Positions 8,164 through 16,832 of a stretch of DNA of 43,555 bases are shown in pieces (position 1 is the first letter of the stretch; every line of letters starts with the position of its first letter). The notes beneath the pieces are model-generated. The model had not been told where the DNA came from. It ran no database searches and saw only the letters and a program-made list of their open reading frames with translations. This stretch comes from Gemmatimonadota bacterium. Its GTDB lineage: Bacteria; Gemmatimonadota; Gemmatimonadetes; Gemmatimonadales; JACORV01. The stretch is taken from the NCBI GenBank assembly GCA_016179225.1, contig JACORV010000016.1, positions 1-43,555 of the forward strand. The letters are read 5' to 3'. The translations under genes and the position numbers were made by a program.

Positions 8164-9897
8164 ATGGCCCAGCACTTGATCGCCCCGCATGGCGGTACCC
8201 TGACCGAGCTCCTGGTGGACGCGGACCGCGCCCCGGCGCTCAAGACCGCCTCGCGGGACTGGCCGTCGTGGGACCTCACCCCCCGGCAGCTCTGCGACCT
8301 GGAGCTGCTGATGAACGGGGGCTTCTCGCCGCTCCAGGGCTTTCTGACGCGCGCGGACTACGAGTCGGTGTGTGCGACTATGCGGCTCACCTCCGGGATC
8401 CTCTGGCCGGTGCCGATCACACTCGACGTGACGGAGGAGTTCGCCGCGAAGATCGCGACCGGCGCGACGGTCGCGCTCCGGGACCCCGAGGGGCTGATGC
8501 TCGCGGCGCTGCACGTCGAGGACGTCTGGCGCCCCGACCGCGGCGCGGAGGCCGAGGCGGTCTTCGGGACGTCGAGCCGAGAGCATCCGGGCGTCGCGCA
8601 CCTGCTCGATCGCACCCATCCGGTGTACGTGGGCGGCCGGCTGGAAGGGTTGCAACTGCCCGTTCACTACGACTACCGAGCGCTGCGTCACACCCCGGCC
8701 GAGCTGCGCAACGAGTTCGCGCGCCTGGGGTGGCGGCGCGTCGTCGCGTTCCAAACGCGGAACCCCTTGCACCGGGCGCACCAGGAGCTGACGCTGCGCG
8801 CGGCGAAACAGGTCGAGGCGAACCTCCTCATCCACCCGGTGGTCGGCATGACCAAGCCGGGCGACGTGGACCACTACACGCGGGTGCGGTGCTACCAGGC
8901 GCTCCTGCCGACCTACCCGCACAACACCGCGATGCTCTCGCTCCTGCCGCTCGCCATGCGGATGGGCGGCCCGCGCGAGGCGGTGTGGCACGCCATCATC
9001 CGGAAAAACCACGGGTGCACGCACTTCATCGTAGGGCGCGACCACGCCGGTCCGGGCAAGGATGCGAGCGGCCAGTGGTTCTATGGACCCTACGACGCGC
9101 AGCAGCTGCTCCAGAAGCTGGAGGGCGAGCTGGGGATCGCGATGGTCCCGTTCAAGCAGATGCTCTTCGTGCCCGAGCTCGACACTTACTTCCCCGAGGA
9201 CGAGGTCCCGGCCGGCGCCAAGACCCTCGACATCTCCGGCACCGAGCAGCGCCGCCGCCTGCAGCTCGGCCTCGAGCTGCCGAGCTGGTTCACCTTCCCG
9301 GCGGTGGAGCGGGAGCTCCGGAAGAGCTCGCCGCCTCGCCACACGCAGGGACTCACCGTCTTCTTCACCGGCCTCTCGGGCTCCGGCAAGTCCACCATCG
9401 CGAACGTGCTCCTGGTCAAGCTGCTCGAGATGGGCGGGCGGCCGGTGACGCTGCTCGACGGCGATCTGGTGCGCAAGCACCTCTCCTCGGAGCTGGGCTT
9501 CTCCAAGGAGCACCGGGACATCAACATCCGCCGGATCGGCTTCGTCGCCTCCGAGATCACCAAGAACGGCGGGATCGCGATCTGCGCGCCGATCGCGCCC
9601 TACGACGCGGTGCGCAAGGACGTGCGGCGGATGATCGAGCCCCTGGGCGGGTTTTTCCTCGTGCACGTGGCGCCGCCGCTCGAGGTGTGCGAGCAGCGCG
9701 ACCGCAAGGGACTCTACGCCAAGGCGCGCGCCGGGATCCTCAAGGAATTCACGGGCATCTCGGACCCGTACGAGGCGCCGGGCGACGCGGACATCGTGCT
9801 GGACACGAGCGACATGACGCCCGAAGAGGCCGCGCAGCAGATCATCCTGCACCTCGAGCGGGAAGGCCACATCGGCGTGCACGACCGCGGTGCGTGA
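8164..9897 (+). CDS. bifunctional sulfate adenylyltransferase / adenylylsulfate kinase (single-chain PAPS synthetase)
   Basis: SAT part: VAFQTRNPLHRAHQELTLRAA, GRDHAGPGKDASGQWFYGPYDAQ. APSK part: FFTGLSGSGKSTIANVL, LLDGDLVRKHLSSELGFSKEHRDINIRRIGFVA. Start MAQHLIAPHGG at 8164 preferred over 8068. Confidence 0.95.
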   Translation: MAQHLIAPHGGTLTELLVDADRAPALKTASRDWPSWDLTPRQLCDLELLMNGGFSPLQGFLTRADYESVCATMRLTSGILWPVPITLDVTEEFAAKIATGATVALRDPEGLMLAALHVEDVWRPDRGAEAEAVFGTSSREHPGVAHLLDRTHPVYVGGRLEGLQLPVHYDYRALRHTPAELRNEFARLGWRRVVAFQTRNPLHRAHQELTLRAAKQVEANLLIHPVVGMTKPGDVDHYTRVRCYQALLPTYPHNTAMLSLLPLAMRMGGPREAVWHAIIRKNHGCTHFIVGRDHAGPGKDASGQWFYGPYDAQQLLQKLEGELGIAMVPFKQMLFVPELDTYFPEDEVPAGAKTLDISGTEQRRRLQLGLELPSWFTFPAVERELRKSSPPRHTQGLTVFFTGLSGSGKSTIANVLLVKLLEMGGRPVTLLDGDLVRKHLSSELGFSKEHRDINIRRIGFVASEITKNGGIAICAPIAPYDAVRKDVRRMIEPLGGFFLVHVAPPLEVCEQRDRKGLYAKARAGILKEFTGISDPYEAPGDADIVLDTSDMTPEEAAQQIILHLEREGHIGVHDRGA

Positions 9898-9927
9898 TCG
9901 CGTGAGCGTTGCGCGGCGGCTCCCGGC

Positions 9928-11697
9928 ATGAGCTGGCAGGCCTGGCTCACGCTCGCGGTGGTCGTCCTGACCATGGCGGCCCTGACCCGCGACTGGCTCA
10001 CGCCGTCGAGCGCGGTTATGGGCGGCGTCATCGTGCTGTTGGTCGCCGGCGTCGTCACGCCGGCGCAGGCGTTCGCCGGCTTCAGCAACCCGGCCCCGAT
10101 CACGGTTGCTGCGCTCTACGTGCTGGCGCGCGCGGTGGAGAAGACCGGCGCCCTGCAGCCGCTCATCGCCGCCACCCTGGGTGAGGGCCGCGGCGGGCGG
10201 GGAGCGCTGGCCCGGCTGCTGGTGCCGGTGGCCGGCGCGTCCGCCTTCCTCAACAACACCCCGCTGGTGGCCGCGCTCGCCCCGCAGGTCGGCGACTGGG
10301 CCGACCGGCGCGGCCTGTCGCCCTCGCGCTTCCTCATGCCGCTTTCGTTCGCCGCGATCCTCGGTGGCGTCGTCACCGTCATCGGAACCTCGACCAACAT
10401 CGTGGTGTCCGGGCTCCTCGAGTCCGACGGCCAGGCACCGATCGGCATGTTCGAGCTGACCCGGGTGGGGCTCCCGGTCGCCGTGGTCGGGCTCTTCTGT
10501 GTGATACTCCTGGCCCCGGTGGTGCTGCCGGCGCGGCGTCCCGCGCGGCAGGATCTCCGCGAAAACGTGCGCGAGTTCGTGGTGAGCATGGTGGTCGTGC
10601 CGGGCGGGCCGCTCGACGGCCAGGCGGTGGAGGCCGGCGGCCTCCGGCACCTGCAAGGCGTCTTCCTGGTCGAGGTGGACCGCGGCGACCAGTCCGTCGC
10701 GCCGGTTGGGCCGACCTTCGTGCTGCGTGGCGATGACCGGCTCACGTTCGTGGGACGGGCCGACCTGATCGTGGATCTTCAGGCCGCCCGCGGACTCGCG
10801 TCGGCCGAAGGGAAGCACCTGGCCGAGTTCGACACAGTGCGGCACACCTTCTTCGAGGTGGTGGTCGGCGAAGCATCCCAACTGGTTGGAAAGACGCTCC
10901 GCGAGGCCGATTTCCGGGGCCGCTACCAGGCCGCGGTCGTGGCGATCCACCGCGCCGGCCAGCGCGTCCAGGCCAAGCTGGGCAGCGTGCGCCTGCGCGC
11001 AGGCGACACCCTCCTGCTCCTGACCGATCCCAAGTTCGGCGAGCGGTGGCGCGACCGGAACGATTTCCTGCTCGTCTCGCGGTTCGGAGGCTCGCCACCC
11101 GCGGCCACGCGAAAGGCCGGTCTGGTCGGGGTGGTCGCCCTGGCCATCGTGGTGATCGCCGGAGCAGGCCTGCTGCCGATCCTCCACGCCGCGCTGCTCG
11201 GCGCCATCGCACTGGTGGCGGTCGGCGTGATGACCGCCGGTGAAGCGCGCGCCGCGGTGGACCTCGACGTAATCATCGTGATCGCGGCGTCCTTCGGGCT
11301 GGGCGAGGCCCTGGACCGGACCGGCCTGGCCGATCGGCTGGCCGGCGGGATCGTCGCGGCGTTCCACGGACTCGGACCCCGCGGCGTCCTGCTCGGCGTC
11401 ACCCTGGCGACGCTGACGATCACCGAGGTCATCACCAACAACGCGGCCGTCGTCCTACTCTTCCCCATCGCGATGTCCACCGCGGCTACCCTGAATGCGG
11501 ACCCGCGACCCTTCGCCATCGCGATGACGATCGCCGCGTCATCGTCGTTCCTGACGCCGATCGGGTACCAGACCAACATGATGGTGTACGGTCCGGGCGG
11601 GTACCGCTTCGGCGACTACATCCGACTCGGCGCGCCGCTCACCGTCGCCGTCATCCTCGCGACGGTGCTGATCGTGCCCTGGTTCTGGCCGTTCTGA
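9928..11697 (+). CDS. SLC13-family permease with RCK_C (TrkA-C) domains, probable sulfate uptake
   Basis: Hydrophobic halves ASAFLNNTPLVAALAP..GTSTNIVVSG and ITEVITNNAAVVLLFPIA..SSFLTPIGYQTNMMVYGPGGY around two soluble TrkA-C-like segments. Confidence 0.88.
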   Translation: MSWQAWLTLAVVVLTMAALTRDWLTPSSAVMGGVIVLLVAGVVTPAQAFAGFSNPAPITVAALYVLARAVEKTGALQPLIAATLGEGRGGRGALARLLVPVAGASAFLNNTPLVAALAPQVGDWADRRGLSPSRFLMPLSFAAILGGVVTVIGTSTNIVVSGLLESDGQAPIGMFELTRVGLPVAVVGLFCVILLAPVVLPARRPARQDLRENVREFVVSMVVVPGGPLDGQAVEAGGLRHLQGVFLVEVDRGDQSVAPVGPTFVLRGDDRLTFVGRADLIVDLQAARGLASAEGKHLAEFDTVRHTFFEVVVGEASQLVGKTLREADFRGRYQAAVVAIHRAGQRVQAKLGSVRLRAGDTLLLLTDPKFGERWRDRNDFLLVSRFGGSPPAATRKAGLVGVVALAIVVIAGAGLLPILHAALLGAIALVAVGVMTAGEARAAVDLDVIIVIAASFGLGEALDRTGLADRLAGGIVAAFHGLGPRGVLLGVTLATLTITEVITNNAAVVLLFPIAMSTAATLNADPRPFAIAMTIAASSSFLTPIGYQTNMMVYGPGGYRFGDYIRLGAPLTVAVILATVLIVPWFWPF

Positions 11698-11698
11698 C

Positions 11699-12493
11699 GT
11701 GACCGCGCGCGCGCAAGACCTCGCCCGCATCGCGGTCGCCCTCGACGCCGCGCGGCTCACCCTTCGGCCCTTCACGCCCGGCGCCGTCGAGTTCCAATTG
11801 AAGGCGGCGGACAACCCGGTGACGGCCGCCGATCGCGCGGTGAACGAAGTGCTGCACGCCGCGCTGGTGCGGGACGACGAGGCCTGGCTCTCCGAAGAGA
11901 CGGTGGACGATCCTACGCGCCTCGAGCGGCGCCGCGTCTGGGTGGTGGACCCGCTCGACGGCACCAAGGAGTTCGTGCAAGGCATCCCCGAGTGGTGCGT
12001 CTCCATCGGGCTCGTCGAGGACGGCGAACCGGTGGCCGGGGGCATCTGCAATCCCGCGACGGGCGAGGTCTTCCTCGGCGCATGCGGCGTCGGCGTCACC
12101 CGCAATGGCGTGCCGGCGCGCGTGAGCGGTCGCGCCGTGCTCGCGGGCGCCCGCGTCCTTGCCAGCCGGAGCGAGGTCGGCCGCGGCGAGTGGGAACGCT
12201 TCCGCGGCACCGAGTTCGGCGTGCGGCCGATGGGCTCCGTGGCCTACAAGCTCGCGCTCGTCGCCGCGGGGCTCGCCGACGTCACCTGGACGCTCGTCCC
12301 GAAGCACGAGTGGGACGTCGCCGCCGGCGTGGCGCTGCTGCTCGCGGCCGGCGGCGAAGCGCGCACGCTCGAGGGCGGCCATCCCGTGTTCAACCGCCGG
12401 AACCCGAAGCTCACCGGGCTCATCGCCGCCGGCCCCGCGCTCATGCCGGAGCTGCTGGCCGCGCTCGGGGTGGGCACCGCGCCGAGCGCATGA
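11699..12493 (+). CDS. cysQ: 3'(2'),5'-bisphosphate nucleotidase (CysQ-like, inositol monophosphatase superfamily)
   Basis: WLSEETVDD, VWVVDPLDGTKEFVQGIPEWCVSIGLV, and KHEWDVAAGVALLLAAGG metal-binding motifs. GTG start 1 nt after the previous stop. Confidence 0.85.
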   Translation: MTARAQDLARIAVALDAARLTLRPFTPGAVEFQLKAADNPVTAADRAVNEVLHAALVRDDEAWLSEETVDDPTRLERRRVWVVDPLDGTKEFVQGIPEWCVSIGLVEDGEPVAGGICNPATGEVFLGACGVGVTRNGVPARVSGRAVLAGARVLASRSEVGRGEWERFRGTEFGVRPMGSVAYKLALVAAGLADVTWTLVPKHEWDVAAGVALLLAAGGEARTLEGGHPVFNRRNPKLTGLIAAGPALMPELLAALGVGTAPSA

Positions 12494-13488
12494 GCGCGCC
12501 GGTCGGCCCGCTGCGCGCCGTCGTGGTCGGCGCCGGTCTGATGGGGCGCTGGCACGCCGACGCGATCGCGCACGCCGGAGGCCGCGTCGCAGCGGTCGTG
12601 GACACGGACATCGGCCGCGCCCGTGCGCTCGCCGCGCGGCACGGCGGCGCGCTCGTCACCGCCGACCTGGAGTCCGCGGCCCGGGAGGCGTCACCCGCCG
12701 TCGCGCATCTCTGCACGCCGCTCGAGACGCACCAGCCGCTCGCGAGCATCGCGGTGGCTCTGGGGCTGCACGTCGTCGTCGAGAAGCCGATGGCGCCGAG
12801 CGCGTCCACCACGCAGAGCCTGCTCGCCATGGCGGAGGCGGGTGGCGTGCTGATCGTTCCTACGCACCAGTTCCTCTTCCAGCGGGGCGCGCTGCGGGCG
12901 CAGCGCGCGCTCGCGAGCCTCGGACCGGTGCACCACGTGGACGCGGTGGCCTGCTCGGCCGGAGCCGATGGCGGCTCCGACGCCGATCGCGATCGCGTCG
13001 CGTCGGAGATCCTTCCGCACCCCCTAGCGCTGACGACCCGGATCCTCGCCCGGCCGCTCGCCGAAGCGTCCTGGCAGGTGCAGCACCCGGCCGCCGGTGA
13101 GCTGCGTGCGTCGGCCGCGGTGGGGGCGTCGTCGGTCTCGATCCTGATCTCGATGCGCGGCCGGCCGACCCGCAACACCCTGCGGATCACCGCGGAGCGC
13201 GCCACGGTGCACCTCGACCTCTTTCATGGATTCGCGGTGTTCGAGGGCGGGGCGGTATCTCGCGGGCGGAAGATCCTGCACCCCTTCGCTCTGTCGGGGC
13301 GGACGCTCCTGGCCGCGGGCACCAACCTCGCGGCGCGCGCGCTGCGCGCCGAAAGTGCCTATCCCGGCCTGCGCGAGCTGGTGCGGCGGTTCTACGAGGC
13401 GGTGCGCCGGGGCGGCGAGTCGCCCATCACCGCGCGCGAGACGGTGGACGTCGCGGCGGCGCGCGACGCGATCGTCGCACGCTGGTAG
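12490..13488 (+). CDS. Gfo/Idh/MocA family oxidoreductase
   Basis: RAVVVGAGLMGRWHADAIAHAGG Rossmann start; ATGA overlap with the upstream stop; VVVEKPMA motif. Confidence 0.8.
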   Translation: MSAPVGPLRAVVVGAGLMGRWHADAIAHAGGRVAAVVDTDIGRARALAARHGGALVTADLESAAREASPAVAHLCTPLETHQPLASIAVALGLHVVVEKPMAPSASTTQSLLAMAEAGGVLIVPTHQFLFQRGALRAQRALASLGPVHHVDAVACSAGADGGSDADRDRVASEILPHPLALTTRILARPLAEASWQVQHPAAGELRASAAVGASSVSILISMRGRPTRNTLRITAERATVHLDLFHGFAVFEGGAVSRGRKILHPFALSGRTLLAAGTNLAARALRAESAYPGLRELVRRFYEAVRRGGESPITARETVDVAAARDAIVARW

Positions 13489-13500
13489 CGGATACCCGCG

Positions 13501-14145
13501 TCAGGCGGCCGAGGCGCGCCGCTTGCGATAAGCCAGCAGCTGCGTCGCGGCCACCACGACGAGCGTCGCGGCGAGCGCGCCCACCGCGGGAAACGGACGC
13601 TTCGTCGCGATCTGGAAGATGGCGGTGTGCACCGCGACCAGGGCGAAGCCGGCGTAGTTGCACCGCTGGAGCGTCTTCCACCGGTGCGTGCCGAGCCGGC
13701 GCAGCGCCAGGTCGTTGGAGAGCGCGAGGAGCAGGATCAGAACCAGCGTCGCGACTAGTCCCGCGTAGTTGGCGATGCCGAACGGATCGTGACGGAGGGG
13801 GATGCGGTGCGGCTGGTTGGGCGGGTAGACGAAGTAGAGCCAGAACCGCCCCTGCATATGCACCGTAAGCCCGATCAACGTGTGCACGAGGGCGAGGATC
13901 CCGGCCCAAATCCCGGTGTCGCGGCGGAGATCCATGCTCACGGGATTCGCGCGAGCCATGAGCACGTTCCAGGGCCCGATCACCAACGTGGCGCCTAGGA
14001 AGGCAAGGCCCGCGTACCCGGTGCCAAGGGTGAGGCGGCGCAGCGTGTTGGACGGCACGCCCGCATAGACGATCGCCGTCATGGCGACTGCCGCCAGCGC
14101 GAAGAGCGCGTGGCGACGGAGACGGCGGACCCAATACGATGACAT
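13501..14145 (-). CDS. ferric reductase-like / MsrQ-like heme-binding membrane protein
   Basis: Six hydrophobic helices with conserved His (LALVHTLIGLTVH, LVAVHTAIFQIAT) and RRLGTHRWKTLQRCNY. Confidence 0.7.
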   Translation of the reverse strand: MSSYWVRRLRRHALFALAAVAMTAIVYAGVPSNTLRRLTLGTGYAGLAFLGATLVIGPWNVLMARANPVSMDLRRDTGIWAGILALVHTLIGLTVHMQGRFWLYFVYPPNQPHRIPLRHDPFGIANYAGLVATLVLILLLALSNDLALRRLGTHRWKTLQRCNYAGFALVAVHTAIFQIATKRPFPAVGALAATLVVVAATQLLAYRKRRASAA

Positions 14146-14176
14146 ATTTCTTTCTTTCCACAGGAGCGAAGGTCGC

Positions 14177-15286
14177 ATGAAGATAGCATTGGTCGGGCTC
14201 GGCAACGCCGGCTACACCCTCCATCTCCCGGCGCTGGCCGGCATCCCCTCGGCCACCGTCGTCGGCGCCTGCGACCTCGACGCCGCGCGCCGCCAGCGGG
14301 CCCAGGACCAGTTCAAGGTGCCGGTGTTCGACGACTTCGAGGCGATGCTCGAGCGCGCCAGGCCGGACGTGGTCGTCGTCGGCACGCCGCCCGACAGCCA
14401 CCTCGACTACTGCAAGAAGAGCCTGGCCAAAGCCGCGCACGTCATCTGCGAGAAACCGTTCGTCTCGAGCGTGGACGAGGCCGACGAGGTCATCGCCGCC
14501 GCGAAGGCCGCGGGCCGGCACGTCGCGCTCAACCACGAGTTCCGGGAGATGCCGATCTACCGCGCGCTGCGCGATCAGGTGGGCCGGCCGGAAGTCGGCG
14601 ACCTCGTCTTCGCGCAGGTCTGGCAGCTCATGGATCTCCCGCCCTGGAAGGAGCCCGGCTGGCGGGGCCAAATGCTCCAGCGCACCCTGTACGAAGCCGG
14701 CGTCCACCTCGTGGACTTCCTCATGGCTCTCTTCGGCGAGAAGCCCGTCACCGTCTCCGCGACCACGTCCACCTGCGGCGTGCGGGAGGGAGAGACCGAC
14801 GCCGTGGCGCTCGCGACGCTCGAGTTCTCGCGCGGCCGCCTCGCCCAGGTCATCCAGGACCGCCTCTGCGTCGGCGAGACACAGTACTTCGAGGTGCGCG
14901 CCGAGGGCACGAAGGCCTCGCTCCGGGCCTCGTTCGGGGGACGGGCACGCCTCAGCGCCGGCCTCTATCGCAGCACCAAGCCGCACGTCCGCTTCGAGTA
15001 CGGCACCTCGGGGATCGCCTGGCGCGAGGCCGGCGCGCGTCGCACCTTCCTCGCCCGCAACCCGAGGGACCCGGGCATGATCGCCACCCGCTATGTCTTC
15101 GAGAAGACGCTCGCCGCCTTCCGCGACGGCTCGAAGCCCCCGGCCACCGCCCAAGACGGCCGCGACGTCCTCGAAGTGATCGCTGCGTGCTATAAATCGG
15201 CCGCGACCGGCCAGCGCGTTCGCCTCGATGCGGGGGTGGCTCGCGAGCTTTCGAGCCTGCGGATGGGGAGCGCGGCGGAAGCCTAA
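14177..15286 (+). CDS. Gfo/Idh/MocA family oxidoreductase
   Basis: MKIALVGLGNAGYTLHLPALAGI, VVVGTPPDSHLDYCKKSL, VICEKPFVSSVDEAD. Confidence 0.9.
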   Translation: MKIALVGLGNAGYTLHLPALAGIPSATVVGACDLDAARRQRAQDQFKVPVFDDFEAMLERARPDVVVVGTPPDSHLDYCKKSLAKAAHVICEKPFVSSVDEADEVIAAAKAAGRHVALNHEFREMPIYRALRDQVGRPEVGDLVFAQVWQLMDLPPWKEPGWRGQMLQRTLYEAGVHLVDFLMALFGEKPVTVSATTSTCGVREGETDAVALATLEFSRGRLAQVIQDRLCVGETQYFEVRAEGTKASLRASFGGRARLSAGLYRSTKPHVRFEYGTSGIAWREAGARRTFLARNPRDPGMIATRYVFEKTLAAFRDGSKPPATAQDGRDVLEVIAACYKSAATGQRVRLDAGVARELSSLRMGSAAEA

Positions 15287-15466
15287 GCCCCCGTGACCGC
15301 TGCGCCGTGACCGCACTTCTGCTGCACCGTTGCGACATGGAGCGACTGTTCTAGCTATAACGCGATGTCAGCCAACGACTTGAGTTAGGTCTCTGCACGG
15401 CACGAGTCTTCCGGGCCAAAGATGCGGATTGGTGTCTCTCGATCACAAGGTTGGAGGCTGCCCATC

Positions 15467-16720
15467 ATGACAACCCCCACGAGGTTGCGTCTACTGCTAC
15501 CGGCCACCCTGGCGCTGCTCTTCGGGGTGCTCGCGGCGTGTAGCCGGCCTGACTTGTCCATGGTGGAACCGAACCGCAACGTCGGTCCCTCGTTCTGGGT
15601 CGGGGGAGATCCGGAGCCTGGCGCGGTCCAGGTCTGCAACTACGGCCCGGCCGGCACCTACGGCTTCACCGTGCAGTCGCAGAACAACTCGGGCACTTTC
15701 CCCCTCGGCAGCTCGTTCACGCTGGCCGCGGACGAGTGCCAGGTCGTCTGGAGGACCACCTCGACTGCGGCGACCAACGTCCGCGTCACCGAGACGAGCA
15801 TCCCGACCGGCGTGAAGTCCGACTCCGTCGTCGGCTTCCAGACAGAACTCGCCACACCACAGGTCACCTACATCGCGCCGACGCTGGCGTTCGACTTCAA
15901 GCTCAACTCGGACCACAGCGGCAGCGCGCGGTTCTACAACTCGCCCTCCAACCCGCCGCCGCCGCCGCGCCGGATCACGATCTGCAAGATCGGGCCGGCA
16001 GGGACGTACGACTTTACGGCCACCGCGACCGGCGGAAACGTCGGCACGCTGCTCCTCGGTCCGTCCTTCACCATCGACGCCGGCCAGTGCGCGGACGTGT
16101 GGGAGTCGAAGCCGCCCACGACCGATCCTGATCCGAGGACGACCGTGACGGTCTCCGAGGTGAACCTCTCCTCGCTGCTCCAGCTGGACTCGATCCAGGT
16201 CGACACGACGACCTACGGCCGTGGTCCGGCGACGACCTCGGGCAATACCGTGACGTTCGTGGTCAACGCCTTCCACGACGGGTTCGCCACGTTCTATAAC
16301 TCGCAGGTTCCGCCGCCGGCCAATTGCGGCGGTTTGACGCCGGGCTATTGGAAGAACTGGCGGAACAAGTACACGACGGCGCAGTTCACCTTGCTCCTCC
16401 AGGGGACGATCGCCAGCGGTAGCATCACGCTCGCGGATCAATACCTGAAGGCGAACAACCCGGCGATCCCGAGGCTCAGGAAGTTCGTGCTGGCCAACCA
16501 GCTCACGCAGAACCTGACGCAGCTGAATGCCGGCGGCGCCGGTCTGCCGAACCCGAGCGGCGGCAACCTGGTGGACGCGTGTTCGGCGGGCGGCGGACAG
16601 CTCGGCCCGACGCTGACAATAGCGCTGCAGATCCTGGCGAACCCGTCGGCCTATACGACGGCGTACATCGACAGTATCAAGGACATCCTCGACGCGATCG
16701 CGAACCTGGGTGGCGGATGA
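15467..16720 (+). CDS. secreted lipoprotein with a duplicated beta domain and a GLTPGYWKNW segment
   Basis: Signal peptide with lipobox-like LLFGVLAACS; two copies of the PAGTYxFT...SFT...ADECQVVW / DAGQCADVW unit; ATG at 15467 preferred over 15422. Confidence 0.65.
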   Translation: MTTPTRLRLLLPATLALLFGVLAACSRPDLSMVEPNRNVGPSFWVGGDPEPGAVQVCNYGPAGTYGFTVQSQNNSGTFPLGSSFTLAADECQVVWRTTSTAATNVRVTETSIPTGVKSDSVVGFQTELATPQVTYIAPTLAFDFKLNSDHSGSARFYNSPSNPPPPPRRITICKIGPAGTYDFTATATGGNVGTLLLGPSFTIDAGQCADVWESKPPTTDPDPRTTVTVSEVNLSSLLQLDSIQVDTTTYGRGPATTSGNTVTFVVNAFHDGFATFYNSQVPPPANCGGLTPGYWKNWRNKYTTAQFTLLLQGTIASGSITLADQYLKANNPAIPRLRKFVLANQLTQNLTQLNAGGAGLPNPSGGNLVDACSAGGGQLGPTLTIALQILANPSAYTTAYIDSIKDILDAIANLGGG

Positions 16721-16747
16721 GACTAGACGTAGCGACGTGAAGCAACC

Positions 16748-16783
16748 AAGGGGAGAGAGGCGCGATTCGGTCTCTCTCCCCTT
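16748..16783. terminator. rho-independent terminator hairpin between convergent genes
   Basis: AAGGGGAGAGAG ... CTCTCTCCCCTT perfect 12-bp stem followed by T/TGTCT; A-rich on the other side. Confidence 0.75.
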
Positions 16784-16832
16784 TGTCTGCGCCCCTTCAC
16801 GTCTTCAGGTCTTTACCTCTTCCGGTCGGCGC

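Noticed and set aside
8029-11367. 1112-aa minus-strand ORF
   Set aside because: Antisense shadow of the SAT/APSK and SLC13 genes; Arg/His/Gln-rich low-information translation with no domain signature.
13427-15316. 629-aa minus-strand ORF
   Set aside because: Overlaps the second Gfo/Idh gene on the opposite strand and the MsrQ-like gene out of frame; no motifs.
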